Source: Terracoccus luteus
GTDB lineage: Bacteria; Actinomycetota; Actinomycetes; Actinomycetales; Dermatophilaceae
Direction: 5' to 3'
Assembly (NCBI RefSeq): GCF_003635045.1
Contig: NZ_RBXT01000001.1
Span: forward strand, 3,844,001-3,908,000
Length of the DNA: 64,000 bases
The position numbers and the translations under genes are program-made. Positions 1-8,591 of this stretch are shown one piece after another (position 1 is the first letter of the stretch; each line of letters opens with the position of its first letter). The notes below the pieces were generated by a model. That model saw only the letters and a list, made by a program, of their open reading frames with translations, made no database searches and was not told the origin of the DNA.

Positions 1-1183
1 CGTCGCGCAGGGCGGGGCTCGGTCGGTAGCGACCGCCCGGGAACGCTGCGTCGAGCGCGACGATCGTGCGCTCGACGGTGTCGAAGCCGAGCTCGCGGCC
101 CCACGCGATCGGCCCCTTGGGGTAGCGCACGCCGAGCACCATCGCGGTGTCGACGTCCTCGGCGGTCGCCTCCCCGCGGTGCACGAGGTCGACGGCCTCG
201 TTGACGAGCATCGCGAGCGTCCGCGCGAGCGGGTCGGTCTCGACCGGACCGCCGACGAGGCGTGCGGCGAGCTCGAGATCGGGCTGGTCGAGCACCGCCC
301 GGCCGCCCTCCCAGCGGTAGACGCCGCGACCGGTCTTGCGGCCGAGGTCGCCGCGCTCGACGAGCTGCTGCTGCAGCCGCGTCGGCGCGTAGCGCTCGTC
401 GCGACCGGTCTGCTCCCACACCGAGGTGCCGACGGCGAGGTTGACGTCCTGGCCGATGAAGTCGGTGAGCTCGAGCGGTCCCATCGGGAAGCCGCCGTGC
501 TCGCGCAGCACGTGGTCGACCGTCGCCGCGTCGGCCACCCCGGCCTCGACGAGGCGCTGGGCCTCGCCGTAGAACGGGCGCGCGACGCGGTTGACGATGA
601 AGCCCGGCGTCGAGCGGCACCGCACCGGCGTCTTGCCCCACGCCTGTACGAGGCGCACGGCGTGCTCGACGAAGGCTCTCGACGTCTGTGAGCCCTGCAC
701 GACCTCGACGAGCCGCATCGCGACGGGCGGGTTGAAGAAGTGCAGCCCGAGCACGCGCTCGGGGTCGGCCACCGCATCGGCGACGGCGTCGACGTCGATG
801 CTCGACGTGTTCGTGGCGAGCATCGTCGACGGCGGCTGCGACTCGGCCAGCGCGCCGAACACCTCCCGTTTCAGCTCGAGCGACTCAGGCACGGCCTCGA
901 CGACGAGCGCGCACTCGGGCAGGTCGCCCACCGATGTCGCCACCTCGATGCGTTCGAGGATGCCGTCCGCCTCGTCGGCGCCCAGCCGCCCCTTCGCGAC
1001 CCGTCCGTCGAGGGCCGTGCGGGTGCTCGCCACGGCCCGCTCGGCCGCGCCGGGAGCGGCGTCGACGAGCCAGACGCGGTGCCCGGCGGCGGCTGCGACC
1101 TGGGCGATCCCCGCCCCCATCGCCCCGGCCCCCACCACGGCGACGTGACCGAGGGTGTCGTCGATGTCCGTCTCGTCGTCCAT
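1..1183 (-). CDS. 3-hydroxyacyl-CoA dehydrogenase (PaaH/FadB2-like), 3' end outside window
   Basis: NAD-dependent oxidation of a 3-hydroxyacyl-CoA to the 3-oxoacyl-CoA in the cytoplasm. The N-terminus carries the Rossmann motif GAGAMGAGIAQ near residue 18. It is followed by NTSSI and LHFFNPP, characteristic of 3-hydroxybutyryl/3-hydroxyadipyl-CoA dehydrogenases, then a C-terminal helical domain with the GFIVNRV stretch. About 394 codons are visible and the stop lies beyond base 1. The ATG at 1183 is chosen because CAGGAT ends 6 nt upstream and no ribosome-binding site is present, which suggests a leaderless transcript. It is divergent from paaN. This makes the phenylacetate-pathway enzyme PaaH attractive, but a general fatty-acid or butyrate-type dehydrogenase fits the sequence equally well. 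Confidence 0.88.
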   Translation of the reverse strand, partial: MDDETDIDDTLGHVAVVGAGAMGAGIAQVAAAAGHRVWLVDAAPGAAERAVASTRTALDGRVAKGRLGADEADGILERIEVATSVGDLPECALVVEAVPESLELKREVFGALAESQPPSTMLATNTSSIDVDAVADAVADPERVLGLHFFNPPVAMRLVEVVQGSQTSRAFVEHAVRLVQAWGKTPVRCRSTPGFIVNRVARPFYGEAQRLVEAGVADAATVDHVLREHGGFPMGPLELTDFIGQDVNLAVGTSVWEQTGRDERYAPTRLQQQLVERGDLGRKTGRGVYRWEGGRAVLDQPDLELAARLVGGPVETDPLARTLAMLVNEAVDLVHRGEATAEDVDTAMVLGVRYPKGPIAWGRELGFDTVERTIVALDAAFPGGRYRPSPALRD

Positions 1184-1189
1184 GCCCCC

Positions 1190-1195
1190 ATCCTG
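1190..1195 (-). promoter_or_regulatory. -10 box (CAGGAT) of a leaderless promoter for the hydroxyacyl-CoA dehydrogenase
   Basis: CAGGAT on the minus strand ends 6 nt before the ATG at 1183. With the usual 6-8 nt between a -10 box and +1, transcription would begin at the start codon. No clear -35 element. Confidence 0.45.
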
Positions 1196-1245
1196 CCCGC
1201 CGCCGGGCACCGCCTGGGGTGGGAGGGCCCTGCGGGCGGCGCGGC

Positions 1246-1251
1246 TAGAGT
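1246..1251 (+). promoter_or_regulatory. -10 box (TAGAGT) of a leaderless promoter for paaN
   Basis: TAGAGT lies exactly 7 nt before the GTG at 1259, the same box and spacing as at hisC (11634). No Shine-Dalgarno sequence intervenes. Confidence 0.5.
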
Positions 1252-1258
1252 CGGGGCC

Positions 1259-2986
1259 GTGATCGCACCGGCAACGACGCCCACTCACCCGCTGCTCGAG
1301 ACCCACGCGACGGCCCTCGACGAGGCCCGCGCGGCGCTCGCCGGCCGCACCTGGTTCTCGCGCTACCCCGAGTCGCCCAGCCCCCGGGTCTACGGCGAGG
1401 AGGCGGCGGGCGCTGGCGTGACGGCCCACGAGGCGCACCTCGGTCACCCCTACGCGGCGCTCGACGACCAGCCGGGTGACGGCAGCCACGTCGGCGGCGA
1501 GGTCTCGCCCTACGGCCCGCGGCTCGGCGTCACCTACCCGGTGCTCGACCTCGACCGGGGCCTGGCCGCCGCCCGGGCCGCGCTGCCCGCCTGGCGTGAC
1601 GCCGGGCCCCAGGTGCGCGCCGCCGTGTGCCTCGAGATCATCGACCGCATCAACGCCCGCAGCTTCGAGATGGCCAATGCCGTCATGCACACCTCGGGCC
1701 AGCCCTTCGTCATGTCGTTCCAGGCCGGTGGCCCGCACGCGCAGGACCGCGCCGTCGAAGCGGTCGTCGCCGGCCTCGTCGAGCAGGAGCGGGTGCCCAC
1801 CTCCGTCGTGTGGGAGAAGCCGGGCCGCGACCGGCAGGGCAACCCGGCCCCGACCCGGATGCAGAAGGACTACCGCCTCGTGCCGCGCGGGGTCGCGCTC
1901 GTCATCGGCTGCAACACCTTCCCGACGTGGAACGCCTACCCCGGCCTCTTCGCCTCGCTCGTCACGGGCAACCCCGTCGTCGTCAAGCCCCACCCGCGCG
2001 CCGTCCTGCCCCTCGCCGTCACGGTCGAGGTGGCGCGCGAGGTGCTCGCCGAGGCCGGCTTCGACCGGGCCCTCGTGCAGCTCGCCCCCGAGGCCGACGG
2101 CGAGGGCCTGGCCAGGACGCTCGTCGAGCGGCCCGAGATCGTCGTCGTCGACTACACCGGCGGCCCCGGTTTCGGCTCGTGGCTGGAGGAGAACGCCGCG
2201 GCGAACGGCATCCTCGTCTACACCGAGAAGGCGGGCGTCAACACCGTCGTCGTCGACTCGACCGACGACCTGCGCGGTGCCCTCGGCAACCTCGCCTTCA
2301 GCCTCACCCTCTACTCGGGCCAGATGTGCACCGCGCCCCAGAACATCTACGTGCCCGAGGGCGGCGTCGACACCGACGAGGGCCACCTCGGCTTCGACGA
2401 GTTCGGCGAGCGCCTCGCGGCCGCCATCGGCCGGCTCACGGGCGACGACGCCAAGGCCGTCGAGCTGCTCGGGGCGACGGTCAACGACCAGGTGCGCTCG
2501 AACGCCGACTCCCTCGGCCGCATCGCCGACGAGGCGGGCGGGCGGGTCGTGCTCGAGTCGCGCCGGGTCACGCACCCGACCTTCGCGGATGCCGTCGTGC
2601 GGGCTCCCGGCCTCGTCGCCCTCGACGTGTCGCGCGAGGACGTCTACACGCAGGAGTGCTTCGGCCCGGTCGGCTTCCTCGTGCGCACCGCCTCGACGGA
2701 GCAGTCGCTGGCCCAGCTCGCCGACACCGTCCGTGAGCACGGGGCCATGACGGCGGCGGTGTACTCGACCGACGAGCGGGTGCTCGACGCCGCCCGCGAC
2801 GCCGCCGCCGACGCGGGGGTGGCGCTGTCGGAGAACCTCACCGGTCAGGTCTTCGTCAACCAGACCGCCGCGTTCAGCGACCTGCACGGCACCGGGGCCA
2901 ACCCCGCGGCCAACGCGGCGTACACGGACGCCGCGTTCGTCGCCAACCGGTTCCGCGTCATCACCTCGCGCCGGCACGTCGCCTAA
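1259..2986 (+). CDS. paaN: Phenylacetate degradation aldehyde dehydrogenase PaaN
   Basis: Member of the aldehyde dehydrogenase superfamily of the PaaN type (575 residues, no fused MaoC hydratase as in E. coli PaaZ). In the aerobic phenylacetyl-CoA pathway it oxidises the ring-opened semialdehyde to 3-oxo-5,6-dehydrosuberyl-CoA. Visible landmarks are the cofactor-binding segment GCNTFPTWNAYPG with VVVKPHP, the EKAGVN segment holding the general-base glutamate, and the nucleophile motif SGQMC. The frame stays open far upstream; the GTG at 1259 is preferred because a TAGAGT -10 box lies 7 nt upstream and the family homology begins there. It is divergent from a hydroxyacyl-CoA dehydrogenase that could serve the same pathway. 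No paaABCDE oxygenase genes are in the window. Confidence 0.9.
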   Translation: MIAPATTPTHPLLETHATALDEARAALAGRTWFSRYPESPSPRVYGEEAAGAGVTAHEAHLGHPYAALDDQPGDGSHVGGEVSPYGPRLGVTYPVLDLDRGLAAARAALPAWRDAGPQVRAAVCLEIIDRINARSFEMANAVMHTSGQPFVMSFQAGGPHAQDRAVEAVVAGLVEQERVPTSVVWEKPGRDRQGNPAPTRMQKDYRLVPRGVALVIGCNTFPTWNAYPGLFASLVTGNPVVVKPHPRAVLPLAVTVEVAREVLAEAGFDRALVQLAPEADGEGLARTLVERPEIVVVDYTGGPGFGSWLEENAAANGILVYTEKAGVNTVVVDSTDDLRGALGNLAFSLTLYSGQMCTAPQNIYVPEGGVDTDEGHLGFDEFGERLAAAIGRLTGDDAKAVELLGATVNDQVRSNADSLGRIADEAGGRVVLESRRVTHPTFADAVVRAPGLVALDVSREDVYTQECFGPVGFLVRTASTEQSLAQLADTVREHGAMTAAVYSTDERVLDAARDAAADAGVALSENLTGQVFVNQTAAFSDLHGTGANPAANAAYTDAAFVANRFRVITSRRHVA

Positions 2987-3041
2987 GGCATCCGGTCGGT
3001 CTGGTGGGCGACGGGGGCGTGGACGCGGTGAGGGCGACGTC

Positions 3042-4466
3042 GTGACGACGGGTCGGGCGCTGCACGAGCAGGCCGGCGCCGTCACCGGCCGCGCGGCCGT
3101 GCAGCGACGCACCGTGCGCGTGCTCGTGCTCTCGCAGGTGCTGAGCGGGCTGGGCATGGCGAGCGGCATCGCCGTCGGCGTGCTGCTCGCCGAGCAGCTG
3201 TCGGGCTCGGCCTCGCTCGCGGGGTTCGGCACGACCTTCCAGGTGCTCGGCGGCGCGCTCATCTCGATCCCGGTGGCCCGGCTCATGGCCGCCCGGGGAC
3301 GCCGGCCCGGCCTGCAGCTGGGCTACCTGCTCGCCCTGCTCGGGGCGGCGCTCGTCGTCGTCGCCGCGGTGGCCGGCTCGTTCGTGCTGCTGCTGCTCGG
3401 CATGCTGCTGTTCGGCGGTGGCACCTCGGGCAACGGCCAGGCGCGCTACGCCGCCGCCGACCTCGCCGCGGAGGGACGCCGGGGCCGCGACCTGTCGGTC
3501 GTCGTCTGGGCCACGACCATCGGCTCGGTGCTCGGCCCCAACCTCGTCGGGCCCGGGCGGGCGTTCGCGACCGCCGTCGGCCTGCCCCCGCTCGCCGGGT
3601 CGTACGTCTTCGCCCTCGTGGGCTTCGTGCTCGCCTGGCTCGTCATCAACCGGCTGCTGCGCCCCGACCCCCTGCTCGTCTCACGACGCCTCGAGTGCGA
3701 GGGACGCGTCGCCACGGCGGCCGCGGCCCCGGACGCGAGCCGACCGGCATCCGGTGTCGTCGACCCCGTCACCGAGGCGACGGCAGCAGCGGAGGGTCCG
3801 GCGGCGCCGGCGCTCGCGAGCACCCGCACCGGAGGCACCTCCGACCCGGACCCCGACGACCACGACGGGTCGCTGACCCGCGGGCTGCGGGTCGTCCGGG
3901 CCAACCCCACGGCACGGCTCGGGCTGCTGACGACGGCGCTCGGGCACCTCGTCATGGTCTCGGTCATGGTCATGACCCCGTTGCACATGAGCCACGGCGA
4001 CGCCGACCTCGAGGTGATCGGGTTCGTCATCTCGATGCACATCGTCGGCATGTACGCCCTCTCGCCCGTCGTCGGTCTCGCCGTCGACCGCGTCGGCGGG
4101 CGCCCCGTCGCCGTCACCGGCGGCGTCGTGCTCGCGCTAGCCGGCGTCCTGGCCTCGCGGGCCCACCTCGGGTGGTCGGGGCTGCTGCTCGCGGCGCTCG
4201 TGCTGCTCGGGCTGGGCTGGTCGTGCACCCTCGTGTCGGGCTCGACGCTGCTCACGTCGTCGGTCGGCGCGTCCGAACGGCCCGCCGTCCAAGGTCTCTC
4301 CGAGCTCGTCATGGGGCTGGCCGGGGCGGGCGGCGGCGCGGTGGCCGGCGTCGTCGTCGGGCGCTTCGGCTACGCCAGCCTGGCCACGTCGGCGGCCCTC
4401 GTCGGGGTCGTCGTCGTCGCGCTCGTGACGACCACCCACCGGTCGCGCCTGCGGCCGGCGGTCTGA
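3042..4466 (+). CDS. MFS transporter, 12-TM type
   Basis: A 474-residue major facilitator superfamily permease of the cytoplasmic membrane, substrate unknown. Two bundles of about six hydrophobic helices flank a long Ala/Pro/Asp-rich central loop (about residues 213-285). A short basic loop (AARGRRPG) follows helix 2, as in drug-exporter MFS proteins. The GTG start is preceded by a GAGGG-like ribosome-binding sequence. It lies 55 bp downstream of paaN on the same strand, but nothing specific ties it to phenylacetate. Export of a small organic compound is the default guess for this subfamily. Confidence 0.8.
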   Translation: MTTGRALHEQAGAVTGRAAVQRRTVRVLVLSQVLSGLGMASGIAVGVLLAEQLSGSASLAGFGTTFQVLGGALISIPVARLMAARGRRPGLQLGYLLALLGAALVVVAAVAGSFVLLLLGMLLFGGGTSGNGQARYAAADLAAEGRRGRDLSVVVWATTIGSVLGPNLVGPGRAFATAVGLPPLAGSYVFALVGFVLAWLVINRLLRPDPLLVSRRLECEGRVATAAAAPDASRPASGVVDPVTEATAAAEGPAAPALASTRTGGTSDPDPDDHDGSLTRGLRVVRANPTARLGLLTTALGHLVMVSVMVMTPLHMSHGDADLEVIGFVISMHIVGMYALSPVVGLAVDRVGGRPVAVTGGVVLALAGVLASRAHLGWSGLLLAALVLLGLGWSCTLVSGSTLLTSSVGASERPAVQGLSELVMGLAGAGGGAVAGVVVGRFGYASLATSAALVGVVVVALVTTTHRSRLRPAV

Positions 4467-4474
4467 CCGCCGGC
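4454..4474 (+). terminator. Possible hairpin terminator overlapping the MFS stop codon
   Basis: Arms GCCGGCGGTC and GACCGCCGGC are perfectly complementary around a single T, with the TGA stop inside the second arm. There is no T-run. The zero-length loop means the real hairpin would open a few central pairs. Role as a terminator is inferred. Confidence 0.35.
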
Positions 4475-4783
4475 GCCTCGTCGGGCGTGCGCCGCCGGCC
4501 CTGCCGGCAGGGGGACGGGTGGCGCCACCGGAGCTGTTGGCTCAACCTCGGTGACGCCACCCTGGGTGCTAGATACCCGGGATGCCCTGTCGTGCGTGCG
4601 GCGAGCGGCCCGGCCCACCCCTCAGGGCGAGGTCGCGCGCACCTGGCGCCGTCAGCGGGTGGCCGGGGTCACACCCCGAACGGCGGCGTCGGGCGACTGC
4701 GACGGGGGCGCGAGGGTACGCAGACGGCGACGAGATGGTGCAGCGCTGGACTCTCTCCGGGCGCTGCGAAGTGGAGGTGTGTC
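4467..4783. other. Intergenic region, no gene recognised
   Basis: This 317 bp holds short perfect palindromes (CTGCCGGCAG at 4501-4510, GGTGGCGCCACC at 4518-4529). At its right end it holds the GGAGGTG ribosome-binding site of the DUF2795 gene (about 4772-4778). I see no convincing coding frame and no clear promoter, although the TAGATA-containing stretch near 4569 is the most AT-rich part. Confidence 0.4.
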
Positions 4784-5065
4784 ATGACGATCGAGTTCGC
4801 TCCCTTCCGAGGCGAGGTCGCAGCCCTGCCCGACGGCCACGACCAGGTGTCGTGGCGTGACGAGATGGCCGGCTACCTCGGCGCGACGAGCTTCCCCGGG
4901 CGTCAGGACGAGCTGCTCGCAGCTCTGGTCCGCGCCCACGCGCCGAGCCGGCTGCTGTGGCGCCTCGGAGCGCTGCCGCGTGAGGTCCGCTTCGGCTCGC
5001 TGACCGAGCTGTGCGACTTCGTCGACGCGCACTCCGCCGCCCCGGCGCCGCGCGAGCCGATGTGA
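4784..5065 (+). CDS. DUF2795 domain protein
   Basis: A 93-residue soluble protein. Residues about 30-80 (AGYLGATSFPGRQDELL ... ALPREVRFGSLTELCDFV) match the pattern of the DUF2795 fold: a small helical unit built around YLGGxxFPAxKxEL and a later LPxxxFxSxxEV segment, common in actinobacteria. Function is unknown; DUF2795 proteins are often small and probably nucleic-acid or stress associated, but nothing here proves that. The start is well supported by GGAGGTG 5 nt before the ATG. It stands alone and converges with the DUF1304 gene. Confidence 0.75.
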   Translation: MTIEFAPFRGEVAALPDGHDQVSWRDEMAGYLGATSFPGRQDELLAALVRAHAPSRLLWRLGALPREVRFGSLTELCDFVDAHSAAPAPREPM

Positions 5066-5108
5066 CCTGACGCCGGGCAGGCCCGTTCGCCCGTCGGACG
5101 CGGGGACG

Positions 5109-5489
5109 TCAGACGAAGAGGAAGAGCACGAAGCCGATGAACGGCAGGGTGCCCTGGGTGAGCGCGGCCCGGAGGTAGCTGCGTCCGGTGGTGATGAGCA
5201 CGGTGGCCGCCAGCCACATGGATGCCGTGGAGAACAGCACGAGCGTGCGCCCGGCGCTCTCGTGGCCGGTGGCGTACAGGACGACCCCGAGGGCGGCACC
5301 GACGCCCAGGAAGAGGTTGTAGAAACCTTGGTTGTAGGCCATCGAGGCCGTGGTGTCGGCATCCTGCTGGCTCGCGACGCCGAAGCGCTGCCACGTCGCG
5401 GGCTCCCGCCAGCGCACGCTCTCGAGCACGAAGATGAAGACGTGGAGCAGGGCGGCCAGACCGACGAACACGCTCGCGACGACGCTCAT
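5109..5489 (-). CDS. DUF1304 family small membrane protein
   Basis: A 126-residue protein with four predicted membrane helices (about 4-22, 50-68, 74-93 and 104-125). It carries the family hallmarks LHVFIFVLESVRW near the N-terminus and NQGFYNLFLGVGA in the second helix, which identify DUF1304. Function is unknown. The ATG at 5489 has TATCGT 6 nt upstream and no Shine-Dalgarno, suggesting a leaderless message. It ends 43 bp from the convergent DUF2795 gene and lies downstream of sbcC, separated from it by its own promoter. Confidence 0.82.
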   Translation of the reverse strand: MSVVASVFVGLAALLHVFIFVLESVRWREPATWQRFGVASQQDADTTASMAYNQGFYNLFLGVGAALGVVLYATGHESAGRTLVLFSTASMWLAATVLITTGRSYLRAALTQGTLPFIGFVLFLFV

Positions 5490-5495
5490 GTGCCG

Positions 5496-5501
5496 ACGAT
5501 A
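5496..5501 (-). promoter_or_regulatory. -10 box (TATCGT), leaderless promoter of the DUF1304 gene
   Basis: Minus-strand TATCGT ends 6 nt before the ATG at 5489. It lies in the 56-bp gap after the sbcC stop at 5546. Confidence 0.45.
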
Positions 5502-5545
5502 GGCCCGCCGGACCGCGCCCGCTCGGCGGCGCGACGTGAGGGGGG

Positions 5546-8500
5546 TCAGGCGGTGACGCGCAGGGTGGAGGTGCGGTCGGGGCGCACGAGCACCTCGACG
5601 CGGTCGGCGACCCGGGCCTTGAGCTCGCTGACGTGGCTGACGATGCCGACCGTGCGGCCTCCCTCGCGCAGCCCCTCGAGGGTGTGCATGACGTCGTCGA
5701 GCACGTCGGGGTCGAGCGAGCCGAACCCCTCGTCGACGAAGAGGGTGCCGAGGTCGACGCCGCCCGACTCCGCCCGCACGACCTCGGCCAGGGCGAGGGC
5801 GAGGGAGAGCGAGACGTAGAAGGTCTCGCCGCCGGAGAGCGTGCCGACCTCGCGCACCTGGTTGGTGTGCATGTCGTGGACCCGCACCCCGAGGCCCGAC
5901 TTGAGGTTGCCCTTGCGCGCGTCGGTGTGCTCGAGGCTGTAGCGGCCACCCGAGAAGCGGGCCAGCTCGGTGTTGGCGGCGGTGAGCACCTCGGTGAAGC
6001 GGCGGATGAGGACGTAGTTGGCGAGGTCGAGGCGCAGCTGGTTCTCGCCGCCCCCGGCGACGAGCTGGCCCACGCGCACTGCGTCGGCCGTCTCGGCCAG
6101 CACCTCGGCGTTGCGGTCCACCGCCTCGATGACAGCGGTGAGCCGGCGCCGGGTGCGGGCCACCTGGTCGCGGAGACTGCCGTGCTCGTGGGTCGCGGTC
6201 TCCATCTCCTTCTTCGCCGCCTTCTCGAGCGCGGCCATCTGCTCGATGTCGTCGAAGAGGGCGTCGAGCTGCACGTCGGCGAGCTCGGGGCCGCTGAGGC
6301 CGGCACGCACCCGGGTGCAGGCCGTCTCGAAGTCGGCGATGCGGGCGGTCGCCTCGCTGATCCACTCGCTCGACCGGTGGGCGGCCAGCCACGCCCCGAG
6401 GTCGGTGAACCCGAACTGGACGAGGTCGGCGTCGCGGACGGCGGTGTCGTCGGCGACCGCGGTGGCGGCCGTGTCGCGGGCGGCGATGGCGTCGACCGCG
6501 GCGTCGAGCAGGCGGGCGCTCTCGCCGAGACGGCGACGTCGGTCGGCGACGCTGGGGTGGCCGTCACGGGCCTGTTCGACCAGCGCGGTCTCGTCGTCGA
6601 CGCGCGACCGGAGGTCGACGAGGGCCTGCTGCGTGCGGGCCAGTCGGGAGCCGAGGTCGGCGGCGACGGCCGTCAGCTCGTCGCTGCGCCCGCGCAGGGC
6701 AGTGAGCCGCGCCGCGCCGGTCTCGACGTCGGCCGCCGCCTGCACCGACACGGCGAGGGCGGCCGCGGCGGCCTGCGCCTCGGCCCGGGCCGCGTCGACG
6801 TCGAGACCGCCGGCACCGACCGTCAGGCCGGCGACCTCGGAACGGGCCTCGACGAGGGCGGTCGCAGCCCGGTCACCGGCGGCGCGCAGGCGCACCACGG
6901 CCTGCTCCTGCTGCTCGACCACCTCGGCGGTGACCGCACCGTCGGTCGGTCTGGCCGGCACCGGGTGCTCGCAGGAGCCGCACACCGGGCAGGGGGCGCC
7001 GTCGACGAGCGCCAGCCCGAGCTCGCCGGCGATGCCCTCGAGCCGGGCCGTGCGCAGGGCGGTGAGCTCGCGTTCGCCGGTCGCGACGGCGGCCAGGGCG
7101 TCGGTCGCGGCGGAGGCGAGCGTGTCGGCCCGTCGACGGGCCTCGGCCAAGGCGACGGATGCCGTGAGGCGGGCCGCCGCGCGCTCGCCGTCGGCGGTGC
7201 GGTCGTCGAGCAGGGCCGCGCGGCGACGCGACTCGGTGAGGGTGGCCTCGTGCTCGGCGACGACCGCGGGCAGCGCACCGAGCTCGTCGACGGTCTCGGC
7301 TTGCGAGCGGGTCAGGGCCTGCACCTCCCGCTCGAGCCGGGACACCTCCTGCTGTCGCTGCGGCAACGTGGTCTCGAGAGCGGTCGCCGCGGAGAGGGAG
7401 CCGACCACCTCGCGGGCCGCCGTCGCCGCCTCACGCAGGGCGGGCGCCCCACGGTCGCGCAGGGCGGGGTCGAGGCGGGCCAGGGCGGTCGTCACCGTGG
7501 CCTCGGCCTTGCGCAGGCTCGCCTCGGACGCGGCCAGCGTGCGCACCGCACCGGCGACCGGGCGGGCCTGCTGCGCCGCGGCGACCTCGTCACGCAGGGA
7601 CTGGAACGCGACCGCCTGCTGGCCGAGGTCGTGCTCCTGCTGCTGCAGCTGGCGCAGCCGCTCGCGGCGCTGCATGCGCAGCCGGGCGTCGCCGACCATG
7701 TCGGCCATCTGCCGGTGGGTCTCGATGGCCTCGCGGCTCGCCTTGCCCGCATGACGCTCGCGGGTGCGCAGCTCGTCGAGCACCTCGGCGAGCTCGTCTG
7801 GCAGCGTCGGGCGTCCCGGCGCCGTGGCCCCGGCGGCCGATCCGCCCGACGCGGCCGAGGGCACCACGCTGCGGCCGAGCACCGACAGCCGCTCACGGCG
7901 CTCGTCGTCGAGGTTGGCCGAGACGGCGAAGGCGTGCACGGCCATGGCGATCTCGTCGGCGGCGGTCTGACGCCGGGCCTGGGCGGCGCGCCCGGCCTCG
8001 ATGAGGGAGTCCTGCACGCGGCGGAAGAAGGCCGTGCCGAAGACCTTCTCGAGCAGCTTGCCCTTGTCCTCGGACCGGGCGCGCAGGAAGGTCGCGAACT
8101 CACCCTGGGGGAGGATCACCGTCTGCACGAACTGGTCGCGGGTGAGCCCCACCGCCCGCGTGATCTCGTCGTCGCAGTCGCCGATCGAGGTCGAGAGCAG
8201 CTCACCGTGCTCGAGGTCGTCGACGGAGCCGAGCCGCCACAGCTTCACGCTCGGCTGCTGGACGGTCGTGCCCGTGCCGCGCGACTTCGGCCGCTCGAAC
8301 CGGGGCGTGCGCTGCACGCGGTAGAGGCCCGACTGCGTCTCGAAGACGAGGGTGACGACGGGGACGGCGCGGGGGTCGGCGTGGTGCGAGTGGATCCGCT
8401 CGGCATCCGCCGACGCCTGCGCGAGGCGCCCGTAGAGGGCGAAGGTGATGGCGTCGATGATGGTCGACTTGCCCGACCCCGTCGGCCCCTCGAGCAGGAA

Positions 8501-8590
8501 CAGGCCGGCCCGGCCCAGCCGGGAGAAGTCGATGCGCTCGGTGCCGGCGTAGGGCCCGATGGCCGTCATCTCGAGCAGGTGCAGCTGCAT
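5546..8590 (-). CDS. sbcC: SbcC, ATPase subunit of the SbcCD (Rad50/Mre11-like) nuclease
   Basis: A 1014-residue SMC-like ATPase that, with SbcD, opens and trims DNA hairpins and blocked double-strand ends. It shows Walker A GPTGSGKST at about 35-43 and long Ala/Arg/Glu-rich coiled coils on both sides. Between them is a zinc hook, CPVCGSCEHP, at about residue 535. Near the C-terminus are the ABC signature LSGGETF (about 913) and Walker B LFVDEGFGSLD (about 950). The length is normal for the family. The ATG at 8590 begins one base after the sbcD TGA, so the two are translationally coupled. An open frame continues upstream through sbcD but lacks homology there. Confidence 0.95.
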   Translation of the reverse strand: MQLHLLEMTAIGPYAGTERIDFSRLGRAGLFLLEGPTGSGKSTIIDAITFALYGRLAQASADAERIHSHHADPRAVPVVTLVFETQSGLYRVQRTPRFERPKSRGTGTTVQQPSVKLWRLGSVDDLEHGELLSTSIGDCDDEITRAVGLTRDQFVQTVILPQGEFATFLRARSEDKGKLLEKVFGTAFFRRVQDSLIEAGRAAQARRQTAADEIAMAVHAFAVSANLDDERRERLSVLGRSVVPSAASGGSAAGATAPGRPTLPDELAEVLDELRTRERHAGKASREAIETHRQMADMVGDARLRMQRRERLRQLQQQEHDLGQQAVAFQSLRDEVAAAQQARPVAGAVRTLAASEASLRKAEATVTTALARLDPALRDRGAPALREAATAAREVVGSLSAATALETTLPQRQQEVSRLEREVQALTRSQAETVDELGALPAVVAEHEATLTESRRRAALLDDRTADGERAAARLTASVALAEARRRADTLASAATDALAAVATGERELTALRTARLEGIAGELGLALVDGAPCPVCGSCEHPVPARPTDGAVTAEVVEQQEQAVVRLRAAGDRAATALVEARSEVAGLTVGAGGLDVDAARAEAQAAAAALAVSVQAAADVETGAARLTALRGRSDELTAVAADLGSRLARTQQALVDLRSRVDDETALVEQARDGHPSVADRRRRLGESARLLDAAVDAIAARDTAATAVADDTAVRDADLVQFGFTDLGAWLAAHRSSEWISEATARIADFETACTRVRAGLSGPELADVQLDALFDDIEQMAALEKAAKKEMETATHEHGSLRDQVARTRRRLTAVIEAVDRNAEVLAETADAVRVGQLVAGGGENQLRLDLANYVLIRRFTEVLTAANTELARFSGGRYSLEHTDARKGNLKSGLGVRVHDMHTNQVREVGTLSGGETFYVSLSLALALAEVVRAESGGVDLGTLFVDEGFGSLDPDVLDDVMHTLEGLREGGRTVGIVSHVSELKARVADRVEVLVRPDRTSTLRVTA

Positions 8591-8591
8591 G